NCBI RefSeq assembly: GCF_002968285.2
Contig: NZ_CP134400.1
Span: 1,550,001 to 1,614,000, forward strand
Source: Mycobacterium sp. ITM-2016-00318
GTDB lineage: Bacteria; Actinomycetota; Actinomycetes; Mycobacteriales; Mycobacteriaceae
Reading direction: 5' to 3'
Length of the DNA: 64,000 nucleotides
The notes below the pieces were generated by a model, which had not been told where the DNA came from, did no database searches, and saw only the letters and a list, made by a program, of their open reading frames with translations. Positions 50,114-58,370 of this stretch are shown piece by piece. Numbering within the stretch: position 1 is the first letter of the stretch; every line of letters begins with the position of its first letter. Both the position numbers and the translations under genes were made by a program.

Positions 50114-51337
50114 TCAGTTGCGGGGCAGGGCAAATGCTGCGGCGGCCGCTGCCACACCGGCGAGGATGAGGACTGTCAATGCGACGCCGGTCCAACCCGC
50201 GTGGGCCAACGCGATACCACCGAACCAGCCGATGATGCTGGATCCGGCGTAGTAGAACAGGTTGTACAGCGATGAGGCCTGTGCCTTGCCGACGGTGGCT
50301 GCGCGGCCGGCCCATCCGGTGGCGATCGCGTGGGCGCCGAAGAACCCGACGGTGCCCACCACAAGTCCGATCAGTATCAGAAAAAGATTGCCGCACAGGG
50401 TGATCAGCACACCGGTGATCATGATTGCGATCGATGTCAGCAGAACGGCCTTGCGGCCGAACCGGGTGGCCATGGCCCCTGCGAGCGTCGACGCACAGGT
50501 GCCCGCCAGGTATGCGCAGAAGATCAGGCTGACCACCGTCACCGGCAGGTGATAGGGCGCGGCGGTCAGTCGGAATGCCAGGTAGTTGTAGATGGCCACA
50601 AACCCACCCATGAGCAGAAAGCCCTGAGCGAAAAGTATGAGCTGGCGAGGTGACCGCAGATTGGCGAGGAGGCGGTGGCTCAGAGTGCCCTCCGGGTTGA
50701 CGCTCCGCCCGGTCGACGGCGCGAAACCCCGTGACTGCGGCGCGAGTTTGACGAAGGCCGCTGCCGCGGCGGCGCACAGTACCGCGACGGTGAACATGCC
50801 GACACGCCACGTTGAAACGTCGGTGACGGGACCGGCGACCACCCGGCCAAGCAGTCCGCCGATACTGGTCCCCGAGACGAACGTGCCCGCCCCGCGGGCG
50901 GCGTGCTCACAAGCGATCTCCTCGGTGAGGTATGCGATCGCGATGGCAGGCACCCCACCGAGCAGGAGTCCCTCCAACAGCCGTCCGGCGAGCAACAGAT
51001 GAAAGCTCGGTGCCAACGGCGTGAGCAGACCCAGGACGCTTGACGTGATGACCGAGATGGTCATCGCCTTCACCCGTCCGATACGGTCGGCGATCACCGA
51101 CCAGGGGACGACACCGACCGCCAGCCCGATCGTGCAGGCCGACACCATCAGCGCGGCACTGGCCGCGCCGACACCCAAGTTGGCCGAAATCTCGGGCAGT
51201 ACCCCCTGCGGTGAGTAGAGCTGAGCGAAGGTGGCGATGCCCGCGCAGAACAACGCCGCCAGCAGACGGCGGTACGCGGAGGATCCTCGGCGGTAGCCGG
51301 CCCATGCGGGCCTGCGGCTGAGGGAGGTGGTTTCCAT
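50114..51337 (-). CDS. MFS transporter linked to the MmgE/PrpD gene
   Basis: 407 residues, 12 helices. LPEISANLGVGAASAALMVS and the loop VIADRIGRVKAMT are the helix 2-3 MFS signature (D-R-x-G-R); the second half repeats it at ATRFGRKAVLLTS. The general pattern resembles arabinose/drug-type or sugar-acid transporters. It is the first gene of an operon with the PrpD-like protein. The two-part operator at 51373-51429 lies 36-74 bases before ATG 51337. Import of a carboxylic acid is a guess from context. Confidence 0.8.
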   Translation of the reverse strand: METTSLSRRPAWAGYRRGSSAYRRLLAALFCAGIATFAQLYSPQGVLPEISANLGVGAASAALMVSACTIGLAVGVVPWSVIADRIGRVKAMTISVITSSVLGLLTPLAPSFHLLLAGRLLEGLLLGGVPAIAIAYLTEEIACEHAARGAGTFVSGTSIGGLLGRVVAGPVTDVSTWRVGMFTVAVLCAAAAAAFVKLAPQSRGFAPSTGRSVNPEGTLSHRLLANLRSPRQLILFAQGFLLMGGFVAIYNYLAFRLTAAPYHLPVTVVSLIFCAYLAGTCASTLAGAMATRFGRKAVLLTSIAIMITGVLITLCGNLFLILIGLVVGTVGFFGAHAIATGWAGRAATVGKAQASSLYNLFYYAGSSIIGWFGGIALAHAGWTGVALTVLILAGVAAAAAAFALPRN

Positions 51338-51372
51338 GCCGCCAAGTTATGTGGCCGGGAGTGGCGTGGCTC

Positions 51373-51388
51373 GCTTGTGCGCACAAGC
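51373..51388. promoter_or_regulatory. Operator site 2a: perfect palindrome upstream of the MFS-PrpD operon
   Basis: GCTTGTGCGCACAAGC, a 16-base perfect palindrome, 36 bases before ATG 51337. Its core TTGTGCGCACAA recurs at 47130-47141 and, with one base changed, at 48529-48544. Placement close to the start suggests repression. Confidence 0.6.
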
Positions 51389-51410
51389 CGCGCAATTAGC
51401 GATATCGCGG

Positions 51411-51429
51411 TTTTGCGCATTGTGCTCAC
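51411..51429. promoter_or_regulatory. Operator site 2b upstream of the MFS-PrpD operon
   Basis: Exact copy of the 19-base element TTTTGCGCATTGTGCTCAC found at 48568-48586, at nearly the same distance (38 bases) from its palindrome. Confidence 0.55.
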
Positions 51430-51507
51430 TGCCGGACGCAGCCGCCACGCCCACTGCAATCCCGTCAATCCCGCTGAAAGGCAACCTGATCGAGCGGAGA
51501 AGGGTGA

Positions 51508-52650
51508 CTATCCGAGGTCGGGCCCGTGGGCGGTGGCTTCGAATGTGAACTTGTGATCGCCGACGCCGATGACGTCTCCGTTGGCGAGGGTGGCGCTGGT
51601 GTGGATGCGCCCGTCCCGCACGTAGACCCCGTTGGCGGAGCGCAAGTCGGCGATCACGAAGCTGCTCCCGGTGTCGATGATGGCAGCGTGGTGGCGGCTG
51701 ACCTTGCCGTCGGTGAGGACGATGTCGTTGTCGGGGCTGCGGCCGATTCGGGTGCTCATAGCGAGCGGGTGGACGCGTCCCTCGGAATCGCGCAACACTG
51801 GAGCGTCGGAATCGGTCTCGGTGTTCTCGCGGTGCGCGACGATGATCGTCTCATCGGCGTTCGCCTGGGCGGCCTTACCGGTGTTGAGTGGCTGTTGGTG
51901 CAGTACTTGCTCATAGAGACCGCGCAGCCTCGGACCAGGGCCGATGCCGAGATCCTCGGCCAGCGCGCGTCTCAATCGGTGGTAGGCATCGAGCGCGTCG
52001 GATTGGTGGTCGGCGAGGTAGTAGGCCGTGATCAGCTGCGCCCACAATGGCTCGCGGTAGGGATGGTCGGTGGTCAGCGCTTCGAGTTCATTGATCACCG
52101 AATGAGGCCTGCCACAGGCATTCTCGGCTTCTGCGCGGGCGATCTGTGTCACCAGTTTGTCCTCGGCCAGTGCCGCGGTGAATGCGTCGAAGACGATGAA
52201 GTCGCGCAGGTCGTCGAGCATGGGACCACGCCAGTGGGCAAGTGCAGCGGTGAAGTGGCTGCTGGCCTCCTCGAAGTGCGCATCGGAAGCGGCACGTACG
52301 CCCTTGGTTCGTTCTGTGATGAAGCGTCCGACGTCACAATCACTGTCGGGCACAGAGAGGCGATACCCCGGCGCTGCGCGGGTCAAGGTCTTGTGCGGAT
52401 CGACCCCGGGCCCGGTTATCAGGCGACGCAGATTCGATACGTAGGTGTGCAGCGTGGAGGGCGCGCCACGGGGCGCGCCGTCGCCCCAGGCCGCATTGAT
52501 CAGTTCATCCGTTCCCACTGTCCGATTGCGGTGCAGCACCAACATCGCGAGAACCGCGCGCTGCTTGGGCGTGCCCAGCGCCACGATGGTGTCGGCGACC
52601 CGCACCTCGCTTGGTCCCAGAATGCCGAACCAAACACCTTCCTGCGCCAT
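51508..52650 (-). CDS. SARP-type transcriptional regulator with FHA domain (EmbR-like)
   Basis: 380 residues. Winged-helix DNA-binding domain at the N-terminus (WFGILGPSEVRVADTIVALG, LHTYVSNLRRLI), bacterial transcriptional activation domain (BTAD) helices in the middle (residues about 100-250), FHA domain at the end (TRIGRSPDNDIVLTDGKVSRHHAAI). FHA domains bind phosphothreonine, so a Ser/Thr kinase should control it; a PknK-like kinase gene diverges from it. ATG 52650 gives the family start. The name EmbR is used by architecture only; targets here are unknown. Confidence 0.88.
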   Translation of the reverse strand: MAQEGVWFGILGPSEVRVADTIVALGTPKQRAVLAMLVLHRNRTVGTDELINAAWGDGAPRGAPSTLHTYVSNLRRLITGPGVDPHKTLTRAAPGYRLSVPDSDCDVGRFITERTKGVRAASDAHFEEASSHFTAALAHWRGPMLDDLRDFIVFDAFTAALAEDKLVTQIARAEAENACGRPHSVINELEALTTDHPYREPLWAQLITAYYLADHQSDALDAYHRLRRALAEDLGIGPGPRLRGLYEQVLHQQPLNTGKAAQANADETIIVAHRENTETDSDAPVLRDSEGRVHPLAMSTRIGRSPDNDIVLTDGKVSRHHAAIIDTGSSFVIADLRSANGVYVRDGRIHTSATLANGDVIGVGDHKFTFEATAHGPDLG

Positions 52651-52791
52651 CGCGCTGTCCAGCCTTTCACCTCGGCGGCAATGTGACCATTCTGCTATTA
52701 ACAGATGCGTCAAACCGATACTCGGTTCTCTACGTGGCCACCGTCCTGCGGTCTTACGATCCAATTGGGCTTAGACACATGATTGAGGGTT

Positions 52792-55791
52792 ATGAGCAGC
52801 GACCTGACAACAGGACGTAGCGCGGTCATCCCCATCACCGGGCAGTTGCGGGTGGGCGGGTTCGAGGATGCTGTAGAGATCGGACGCGGTGGTTTCGGGG
52901 TGGTGTACCGCTGTCGCCAGGTCGAGCTGGATCGGGTGGTGGCGGTAAAGATCCTCACCGTGGACATGGACGACAACCGTGTGCGGTTCGATCGTGAGCA
53001 GCGGGCGATGGCCAAGCTGACGGGGCACCCGAACATCGTGGCGGTGCTGCAAGTCGGACAAACCGACGACGGTCGTCCCTATCTGGTGATGCCGTTCTGC
53101 CAGCGGGGATGTATGCAAACCGAGATCAGTGCGGATGGCCGGTTGCCGCTGGCGGAGGCGCTGCGGGTTGGTGTGGCGATGGCGGCTGGGTTGGAATCGG
53201 CGCACCGCTTGGGAATCGTTCATCGCGACGTCAAACCGGCCAATGTGTTGTGGACCGACTACGGCGATCCGGCTCTGACCGATTTCGGTATCGCACACAT
53301 GTCCGACGGGTTCACCACCGCGAGTGGCATGATCAGCGGCTCGCCGGCGTATATCGCTCCTGAGGTCATGGGTGGCAGTGCGCCTGATCGCGCATCCGAC
53401 GTGTACGGGCTGGGCGCCACCCTCTTCGCCGCGTTGACGGGCCATGCCCCCTTCGAGCGGCGCAGCGGAGAATCGGTGATGGCACAGCTGTTGCGCATCA
53501 CCACGGATCCGGTGCCAGATCTTCGTGAGCAGGACGTCCCGTCGGACGTCGCGCAGGTTGTCCAGCAGACCCTGTCCCGCAATCCTGCGAACAGACCCGC
53601 GATGGTCGAACTCGGTGAGGCGCTTCAGGATCTGCAGGCCGGACATGGCTTCGCGGTGGACGCGATGGCGCTGGCGGGCGGCAAGCGGACCGGCGAGATC
53701 GCGCATCGCCCCGCGCCCTCCGCATCGTCGGGCCGGCGCGAGGGGAACCTACCGGCGCCGCTGGCCGGATTCGTCGGGCGCGAGGCCGAACGCGCCGAGC
53801 TGGGGGCGCTGATCTCATCCTCACGACTGGTGACGGTGACCGGGGTCGGTGGTGTCGGAAAGACAACGCTGGCGCTGCAGGCTGCTCGCGAGCGGCTGAC
53901 CGAGTTCCACGACGGGGTATGGCTCGTCGAAATCGGTGAGCTGCGTGACGGGTCGCTGTTGACGGGGCAGGTCGCGGGCGCGCTGGGGATCCACAATCAG
54001 GGCGTTAGGCCGTTGGGCGAGTTGCTGGTTGAGGTGCTCGCGCAACGCGAAACGCTGTTGGTGTTCGACAATTGCGAACACGTCATCGACGCTGCCGCCC
54101 TGCTCGTCGAAACTCTGCTGCAGGGTTGCCCGCGGCTTCGGATAGTGGCCACCAGCCGGGAGGTCCTTGGTGTCGGGGGAGAGGCGGTGCTGCCGCTGCG
54201 CCCGCTGAGCTACCCCGACGGAAACACTGTCGTGGGCCATCTCAGCCTCACCGAATACGACGCGGTGGCGTTGTTCGTCGAACGTGCGCGCACCGCTGCG
54301 CCGGGGTTCACACTGACTGCGCAGAACGCCGACGCCGTGGCGCGGATCTGCGCGCGGCTGGACGGGTTGCCGTTGGCGATCGAGTTGGCCGCGGCCCGAC
54401 TGCGGGCGATGTCGGTCGAGCAGCTCGCAAAGCGGCTGTCTGATCGGTTCGGGTTGCTCACCCGGGGGAGGCGGGGGGCGCCGACGCGTCAACAGACATT
54501 GCGGCTGTGCATCGCGTGGAGCTTCGATCACTGCACTGCCGAGGAGCAGCGATTGTGGGCGCGGTTGTCGGTGTTCGCCGCCAGCTTCGAGCTCGAGGCG
54601 GCCCGCGATGTCTGCGCCGAGGACATGTCGGCCGACGAACTGCTCGATGAGCTCAGCGGGCTGGTGGACAAGTCGATCCTCATTCGCATCGAGGAGGACG
54701 CCGAGGTGCGGTTCCGACTGCTCCCGACCTTGCGGGAGTACGGCGAAGCCCACCTCAGCGGGGACGAGTACCAGCGGCTGCAGCGGCGTCACCTTGATTG
54801 GTATCGGCGACTGGTCAACGCCGCGAGGTCGGAATTCTTCACCCAGCACCAGATCCCGTGGATCAACCGCCTGCGCAGAGAAATGGCCAACCTTCAAGAA
54901 GCGCTGCAGTTCGGCCTGACCGACTCTCCGTCAGTCGTGCTGGAGATGACGACCATGCTGCGCTACGTCTGGGCGGCCACCGGGATGATTCAGGAAGGGC
55001 GCCGGTGGCTGGAGCAGGCACTGAGCGCCGCTACCGAGCCGACATCGATGCGCGTCCATGGGCTCATCGCCCTCGGCACGCTCGGCCTCAGACAGACTGA
55101 TTGGGCGATGGTGACAGCATGTGTGGCCGAGGCCCGCGAGCTCCTCGAAGCGATGCCCGACCCGGTAGCCCAGGGTTATATCGACTACACCGAAGGCTTC
55201 GGCGCCCTGCTGCGCGGTGAGTTGGAACTGGCCCCGGCGTGGGCCGAGCGAGCGTTGGCCGCCACCGACGATTTCGAAGTCCAGATCATGGCGATGACTC
55301 TGATGACGTTGCGGTTCTCCATCACCGGTGACGCGGCACAGGCACTGCAGTACGCGGAGCAGGGGCTGGCGTTGGCTGAACCGCGCCGCGAAACGCTGAT
55401 GCGGCACTACATGTTGGCTGCCGTCGGAGGTAGCCGCCTCGCTCTGCGCGACGTAGAGGGTGCTGAGCGCGTGATGCGCGACGGGTTGCAGCGTTCCCGG
55501 GCGATCCACGATCCGTGGACCGGAGCCCAGTTCTTGGAGATGTTGGCCTGGGCGGCGGCGGCTAACAACGATCCGCGGCGTGCCGCGGTCCTGCTGAGTG
55601 CTTCGGCCGCGATCAGCCGCGCCAGTGGCGCCACCTCGACAACCGTTGCTTTCGCCGGCGCGTTCCACCACAGGTGCGAACGGTATGCCCGCGAACAACT
55701 TTCGGCGATCGAATACGAGACCGCATCGATCGAGGGCAACGCACTCAGCTTCAACGAGGCAGCGGCCTACGCGCTCGATGAGTATCACTAG
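52792..55791 (+). CDS. Ser/Thr protein kinase fused to NB-ARC-like NTPase and TPR-like repeats (PknK-like)
   Basis: 999 residues. Kinase domain 20-285 with Gly loop EIGRGGFGVVY, Lys53, HRDVKPAN (Asp146) and DFG (Asp164), activation loop following. NTPase with Walker A TGVGGVGKTTLA at 350-361, Walker B LLVFDNCEH and ATSREVLGV; then helical (TPR-like) repeats to the end. No membrane helix and no LuxR-type HTH at the C-terminus, unlike many MalT/LuxR NTPases. Mycobacterial PknK has the same kinase-NTPase order and regulates transcription and stationary phase. Start ATG 52792; a TTG at 52783 is in frame. Diverges from the FHA regulator. Confidence 0.85.
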   Translation: MSSDLTTGRSAVIPITGQLRVGGFEDAVEIGRGGFGVVYRCRQVELDRVVAVKILTVDMDDNRVRFDREQRAMAKLTGHPNIVAVLQVGQTDDGRPYLVMPFCQRGCMQTEISADGRLPLAEALRVGVAMAAGLESAHRLGIVHRDVKPANVLWTDYGDPALTDFGIAHMSDGFTTASGMISGSPAYIAPEVMGGSAPDRASDVYGLGATLFAALTGHAPFERRSGESVMAQLLRITTDPVPDLREQDVPSDVAQVVQQTLSRNPANRPAMVELGEALQDLQAGHGFAVDAMALAGGKRTGEIAHRPAPSASSGRREGNLPAPLAGFVGREAERAELGALISSSRLVTVTGVGGVGKTTLALQAARERLTEFHDGVWLVEIGELRDGSLLTGQVAGALGIHNQGVRPLGELLVEVLAQRETLLVFDNCEHVIDAAALLVETLLQGCPRLRIVATSREVLGVGGEAVLPLRPLSYPDGNTVVGHLSLTEYDAVALFVERARTAAPGFTLTAQNADAVARICARLDGLPLAIELAAARLRAMSVEQLAKRLSDRFGLLTRGRRGAPTRQQTLRLCIAWSFDHCTAEEQRLWARLSVFAASFELEAARDVCAEDMSADELLDELSGLVDKSILIRIEEDAEVRFRLLPTLREYGEAHLSGDEYQRLQRRHLDWYRRLVNAARSEFFTQHQIPWINRLRREMANLQEALQFGLTDSPSVVLEMTTMLRYVWAATGMIQEGRRWLEQALSAATEPTSMRVHGLIALGTLGLRQTDWAMVTACVAEARELLEAMPDPVAQGYIDYTEGFGALLRGELELAPAWAERALAATDDFEVQIMAMTLMTLRFSITGDAAQALQYAEQGLALAEPRRETLMRHYMLAAVGGSRLALRDVEGAERVMRDGLQRSRAIHDPWTGAQFLEMLAWAAAANNDPRRAAVLLSASAAISRASGATSTTVAFAGAFHHRCERYAREQLSAIEYETASIEGNALSFNEAAAYALDEYH

Positions 55792-55797
55792 ACGCCA

Positions 55798-55827
55798 GTC
55801 GGGCTGCCGCTGAGGCGGCAGCCCGAC
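55798..55827. terminator. Bidirectional hairpin between the kinase gene and narK
   Basis: Perfect 13-base stem GTCGGGCTGCCGC / GCGGCAGCCCGAC with a four-base loop TGAG, seven bases after the kinase stop and about 39 bases beyond the narK stop. Confidence 0.75.
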
Positions 55828-55865
55828 ATGTCTTCGTCGAATCGAGGCGGCTTTCACCGACTCCG

Positions 55866-57257
55866 TCAGACGCCGGCCCGCGCCATTCGGGAGTTCGGTC
55901 GAAGGTAGGCGAACCAGGTGAGCGCCAACAAGACGACGAAGAAGCCCGTGTAGAACCACAGTGCCGGCTCGATGCTGCCGTACTGCGATTTCGCCCATGC
56001 GTAGGCCAGCGGAACCACGAAGCCGCCGAACGCGCCGATCGCAGAGATGAAGCCAAGCGCCCCGGCCGCCTGACGGCGCATCAGCACCATGGTGTGTGGG
56101 TCACCGCCGGCGTCCTCTCCCTTGACCCGGAAGATCTTGGAAATCATCCGGTAGGTCGAGCCGTTACCCATGCCGGTGGCGACGAACAGAAACAGGAAGC
56201 TGGCGAAGAAGCCCGGCAGGTTTGCCGCTTGCACCGACCACAGCACCGCGGCCGCACCAAGGGCCAGCATCGCAAAGCTCGCCGCGGTGACGCGCGCTCC
56301 GCCAAACCGATCCGAGAGCCAGCCGCCGAACGGCCGTGCCAGCGACCCGATGCCGGCGCCCAGGAATGCCCACGTCAACGCCAGGTCTCCGCTGTCGAAC
56401 ACCGTCTTGAGCAGCGTCGGGAACGCTGCGGAATACCCGATGAACGAGCCGAAGGTGCCTATGTAGAGAAGCGAGAGGATCCAGGTGTCGGAGTGGCGCA
56501 GCGATTGCCACACCGGCGCCACGTCGGCCTTGGCCTCGCTCAGGTTGTTCATGCCCAGGTACGCGCAGACGGCAGCGGCAACGGCCAGCGGCACATAGAG
56601 CAGCCCGGCCATCGACAACACGACGCCGCCGCCGAGCGTGATCACAATCGGAACGATCTTCTGCACCACCGCCACGCCGATGTTTCCGCCGGCCGCGTTG
56701 AGGCCGAGCGCCCAGCCCTTCTCCTTCTCCGGATAGAAGAACGAGATGTTTGCCATCGACGACGCGAAGTTGCCGCCACCGAATCCGGCCGTGGCGGCGA
56801 TCAACAGCAGCACGCCGAACGGAAGGTCCGGCTGGGTGACCGCCCACGCCAGCCCAAGGCAGGGAATCACCAGCAGAAGCGCCGAGACCACGCTCCAGTT
56901 GCGTCCGCCGAAGATCGGAACCGCGAAGGTGTAGGGGAGTCGGAGAAGCGCACCCACCCCGCTGGGCACGGCCACCAGCCACAATGCCTGGCTGGGGCTG
57001 AGCGCGAAGCCGGACGCAGCCGCAGTGCCGTCGGGCCCGGCCATCATCTGGACGACCACGATGCTCCACAAGAGCCACGCCGAGAACCCGATGTGCTCGG
57101 CAAAGATCGACCAGATCAAATTGCGGCGGGCGATCGGCTTGCCGACCGTGTTCCAGAACTGCGGGTCCTCCGGTCGCCAATCATCGATCCAACTTTCGCC
57201 GCGACTCGATGGCTCGGGTCGTGAAGGCGCGAGTAGCGGGGTGGCTGTCATGGTCAT
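55866..57257 (-). CDS. narK: Nitrate/nitrite transporter (NarK/NasA family, MFS)
   Basis: 463 residues, 12 helices. The nitrate signature region reads GFGGGNFASSMANISFFYP and GWALGLNAAGGNIGVAV; a second nitrate signature is expected in the other half, here IGAFGGFVVPLAYAW-like. ATG 57257 with GGAG seven bases upstream. The pair of Arg-containing helices typical of NarK is seen at RLPYTF and RRQAAG. It transports nitrate in or nitrite out and diverges from the response-regulator/molybdoenzyme/kinase operon. Confidence 0.9.
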   Translation of the reverse strand: MTMTATPLLAPSRPEPSSRGESWIDDWRPEDPQFWNTVGKPIARRNLIWSIFAEHIGFSAWLLWSIVVVQMMAGPDGTAAASGFALSPSQALWLVAVPSGVGALLRLPYTFAVPIFGGRNWSVVSALLLVIPCLGLAWAVTQPDLPFGVLLLIAATAGFGGGNFASSMANISFFYPEKEKGWALGLNAAGGNIGVAVVQKIVPIVITLGGGVVLSMAGLLYVPLAVAAAVCAYLGMNNLSEAKADVAPVWQSLRHSDTWILSLLYIGTFGSFIGYSAAFPTLLKTVFDSGDLALTWAFLGAGIGSLARPFGGWLSDRFGGARVTAASFAMLALGAAAVLWSVQAANLPGFFASFLFLFVATGMGNGSTYRMISKIFRVKGEDAGGDPHTMVLMRRQAAGALGFISAIGAFGGFVVPLAYAWAKSQYGSIEPALWFYTGFFVVLLALTWFAYLRPNSRMARAGV

Positions 57258-57457
57258 GTCGGGACTCCGTTCAGTACGTGCTGATCGCCAATGGCCGGAC
57301 GATCAATTTCTGCTGTGCACGCACGCCACATCGGTGGGCGCGTTGAACGACACGATTTCGCACCGGTCTCAACAACTTCTCAACAAACTTTCCTCGGACG
57401 TCAATTACCGGCGCCGGGAACATAAGCCGTGTTAGCGTCCCCGCTGTGGAGCCCACG
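57258..57457. promoter_or_regulatory. Divergent promoter region between narK and the response-regulator operon
   Basis: About 200 bases with TTCTCAACAAACTTTCCTCG-like AT-rich stretches near 57370-57395, suitable for promoters. No operator could be defined by eye. Confidence 0.45.
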
Positions 57458-58366
57458 ATGAACGTGCCCACCCGGAGAAAAGTGCTCATCGTCGACGATG
57501 AGCCCGACATCCACGCCATCACCCGGTTGACCCTGCGCGATCTCGTTCACGGCGAGGAGCAAGTCGAATTCGTCAGCGCCATGTCGGGACGAGAGTGCGT
57601 CGAACGCCTACGCGAGCAGCCCGACATCGCCGTGGTGTTGCTCGATGTGGTCATGGAATCCGAGCACGCGGGCCTCGATGCGATCGGCGTGATTCGCGAG
57701 CAGCTCGGCAACCGGTTCGTACGAATCTTGTTGCGTACCGGGCAGCCGGGCGCAGCGCCGGAGCGCGAGACCATCGAGCGCTACGACATCGACGGTTACC
57801 TGCCCAAGGGCGAGGAGTCGGCCAACCGCGTGTTCGTGGCGGTGCGGACGGCGCTTCGGGCCTGGGATCAGCTGGTCGAGCTCGACCACCGCCGCCGTCA
57901 ACTCGAGATCGTCCACGAATGTGCGCTGTCGCTGCACGCCTTCGATGCGGTCGACGACCTGTGCAGCAGGATCCTCGACGCGGCCGTCGCCATTTGCCCT
58001 GCGCCGCTGGCGGTCTTACATCTGGAGACCGTGTCGAGCGGCGACGAATCCCGAGCATTGACCAGCCACGTGTCGACTCAGGATGACCCGTCGGCGGTCG
58101 ACGCCAAGGTGGAGGAGGTGTCCCGATCGTTGCGCGAAGGCCTCAATCAGGAGGGACCGGTGGCGGGTGGATACATATGGCCCATCGCGCTCGACCGCCA
58201 GCTCGGCGACGGATGGCTTTATGTCCAAGTCGCCGACCCGGATCAGTTGACGCGCACCAACCTCTCGTTGTTGGTCGCCCACGCGCGCAACGCCCTGTAC
58301 GCCAGCGTCGCGCAGGCGATGCTGGCCGGGCGCGAGGGCCCGTTGTTCACCTCCATCGCAGTGTGA
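57458..58366 (+). CDS. Response regulator with DUF3369/GAF-like C-terminus
   Basis: 302 residues. Receiver domain (RKVLIVDDEPDIHAITRLT; phospho-Asp in VVLLDVVMESEHAG; Lys in GYLPKGEES) is followed by a domain of about 150 residues (ALRAWDQLVELDHRRRQLEI, then a GAF-like part) and no DNA-binding domain. This matches regulators with a DUF3369 output, which act by protein contacts. ATG 57458 is preferred (GGAG six bases upstream; GTG 57446 also in frame). It is the first gene of an operon with the molybdoenzyme and histidine kinase. Confidence 0.85.
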   Translation: MNVPTRRKVLIVDDEPDIHAITRLTLRDLVHGEEQVEFVSAMSGRECVERLREQPDIAVVLLDVVMESEHAGLDAIGVIREQLGNRFVRILLRTGQPGAAPERETIERYDIDGYLPKGEESANRVFVAVRTALRAWDQLVELDHRRRQLEIVHECALSLHAFDAVDDLCSRILDAAVAICPAPLAVLHLETVSSGDESRALTSHVSTQDDPSAVDAKVEEVSRSLREGLNQEGPVAGGYIWPIALDRQLGDGWLYVQVADPDQLTRTNLSLLVAHARNALYASVAQAMLAGREGPLFTSIAV

Positions 58367-58370
58367 ACCG

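Noticed and set aside
48659..50275. 538-codon plus-strand frame opposite the MmgE/PrpD gene
   Set aside because: No recognisable motif; the minus-strand frame has a complete family pattern.
52771..53706. 311-codon minus-strand frame opposite the kinase domain
   Set aside because: Overlaps the start region of the kinase; no protein-like motif.
56094..57224. 376-codon plus-strand frame opposite narK
   Set aside because: Charged repetitive antisense; narK has clear nitrate signatures.
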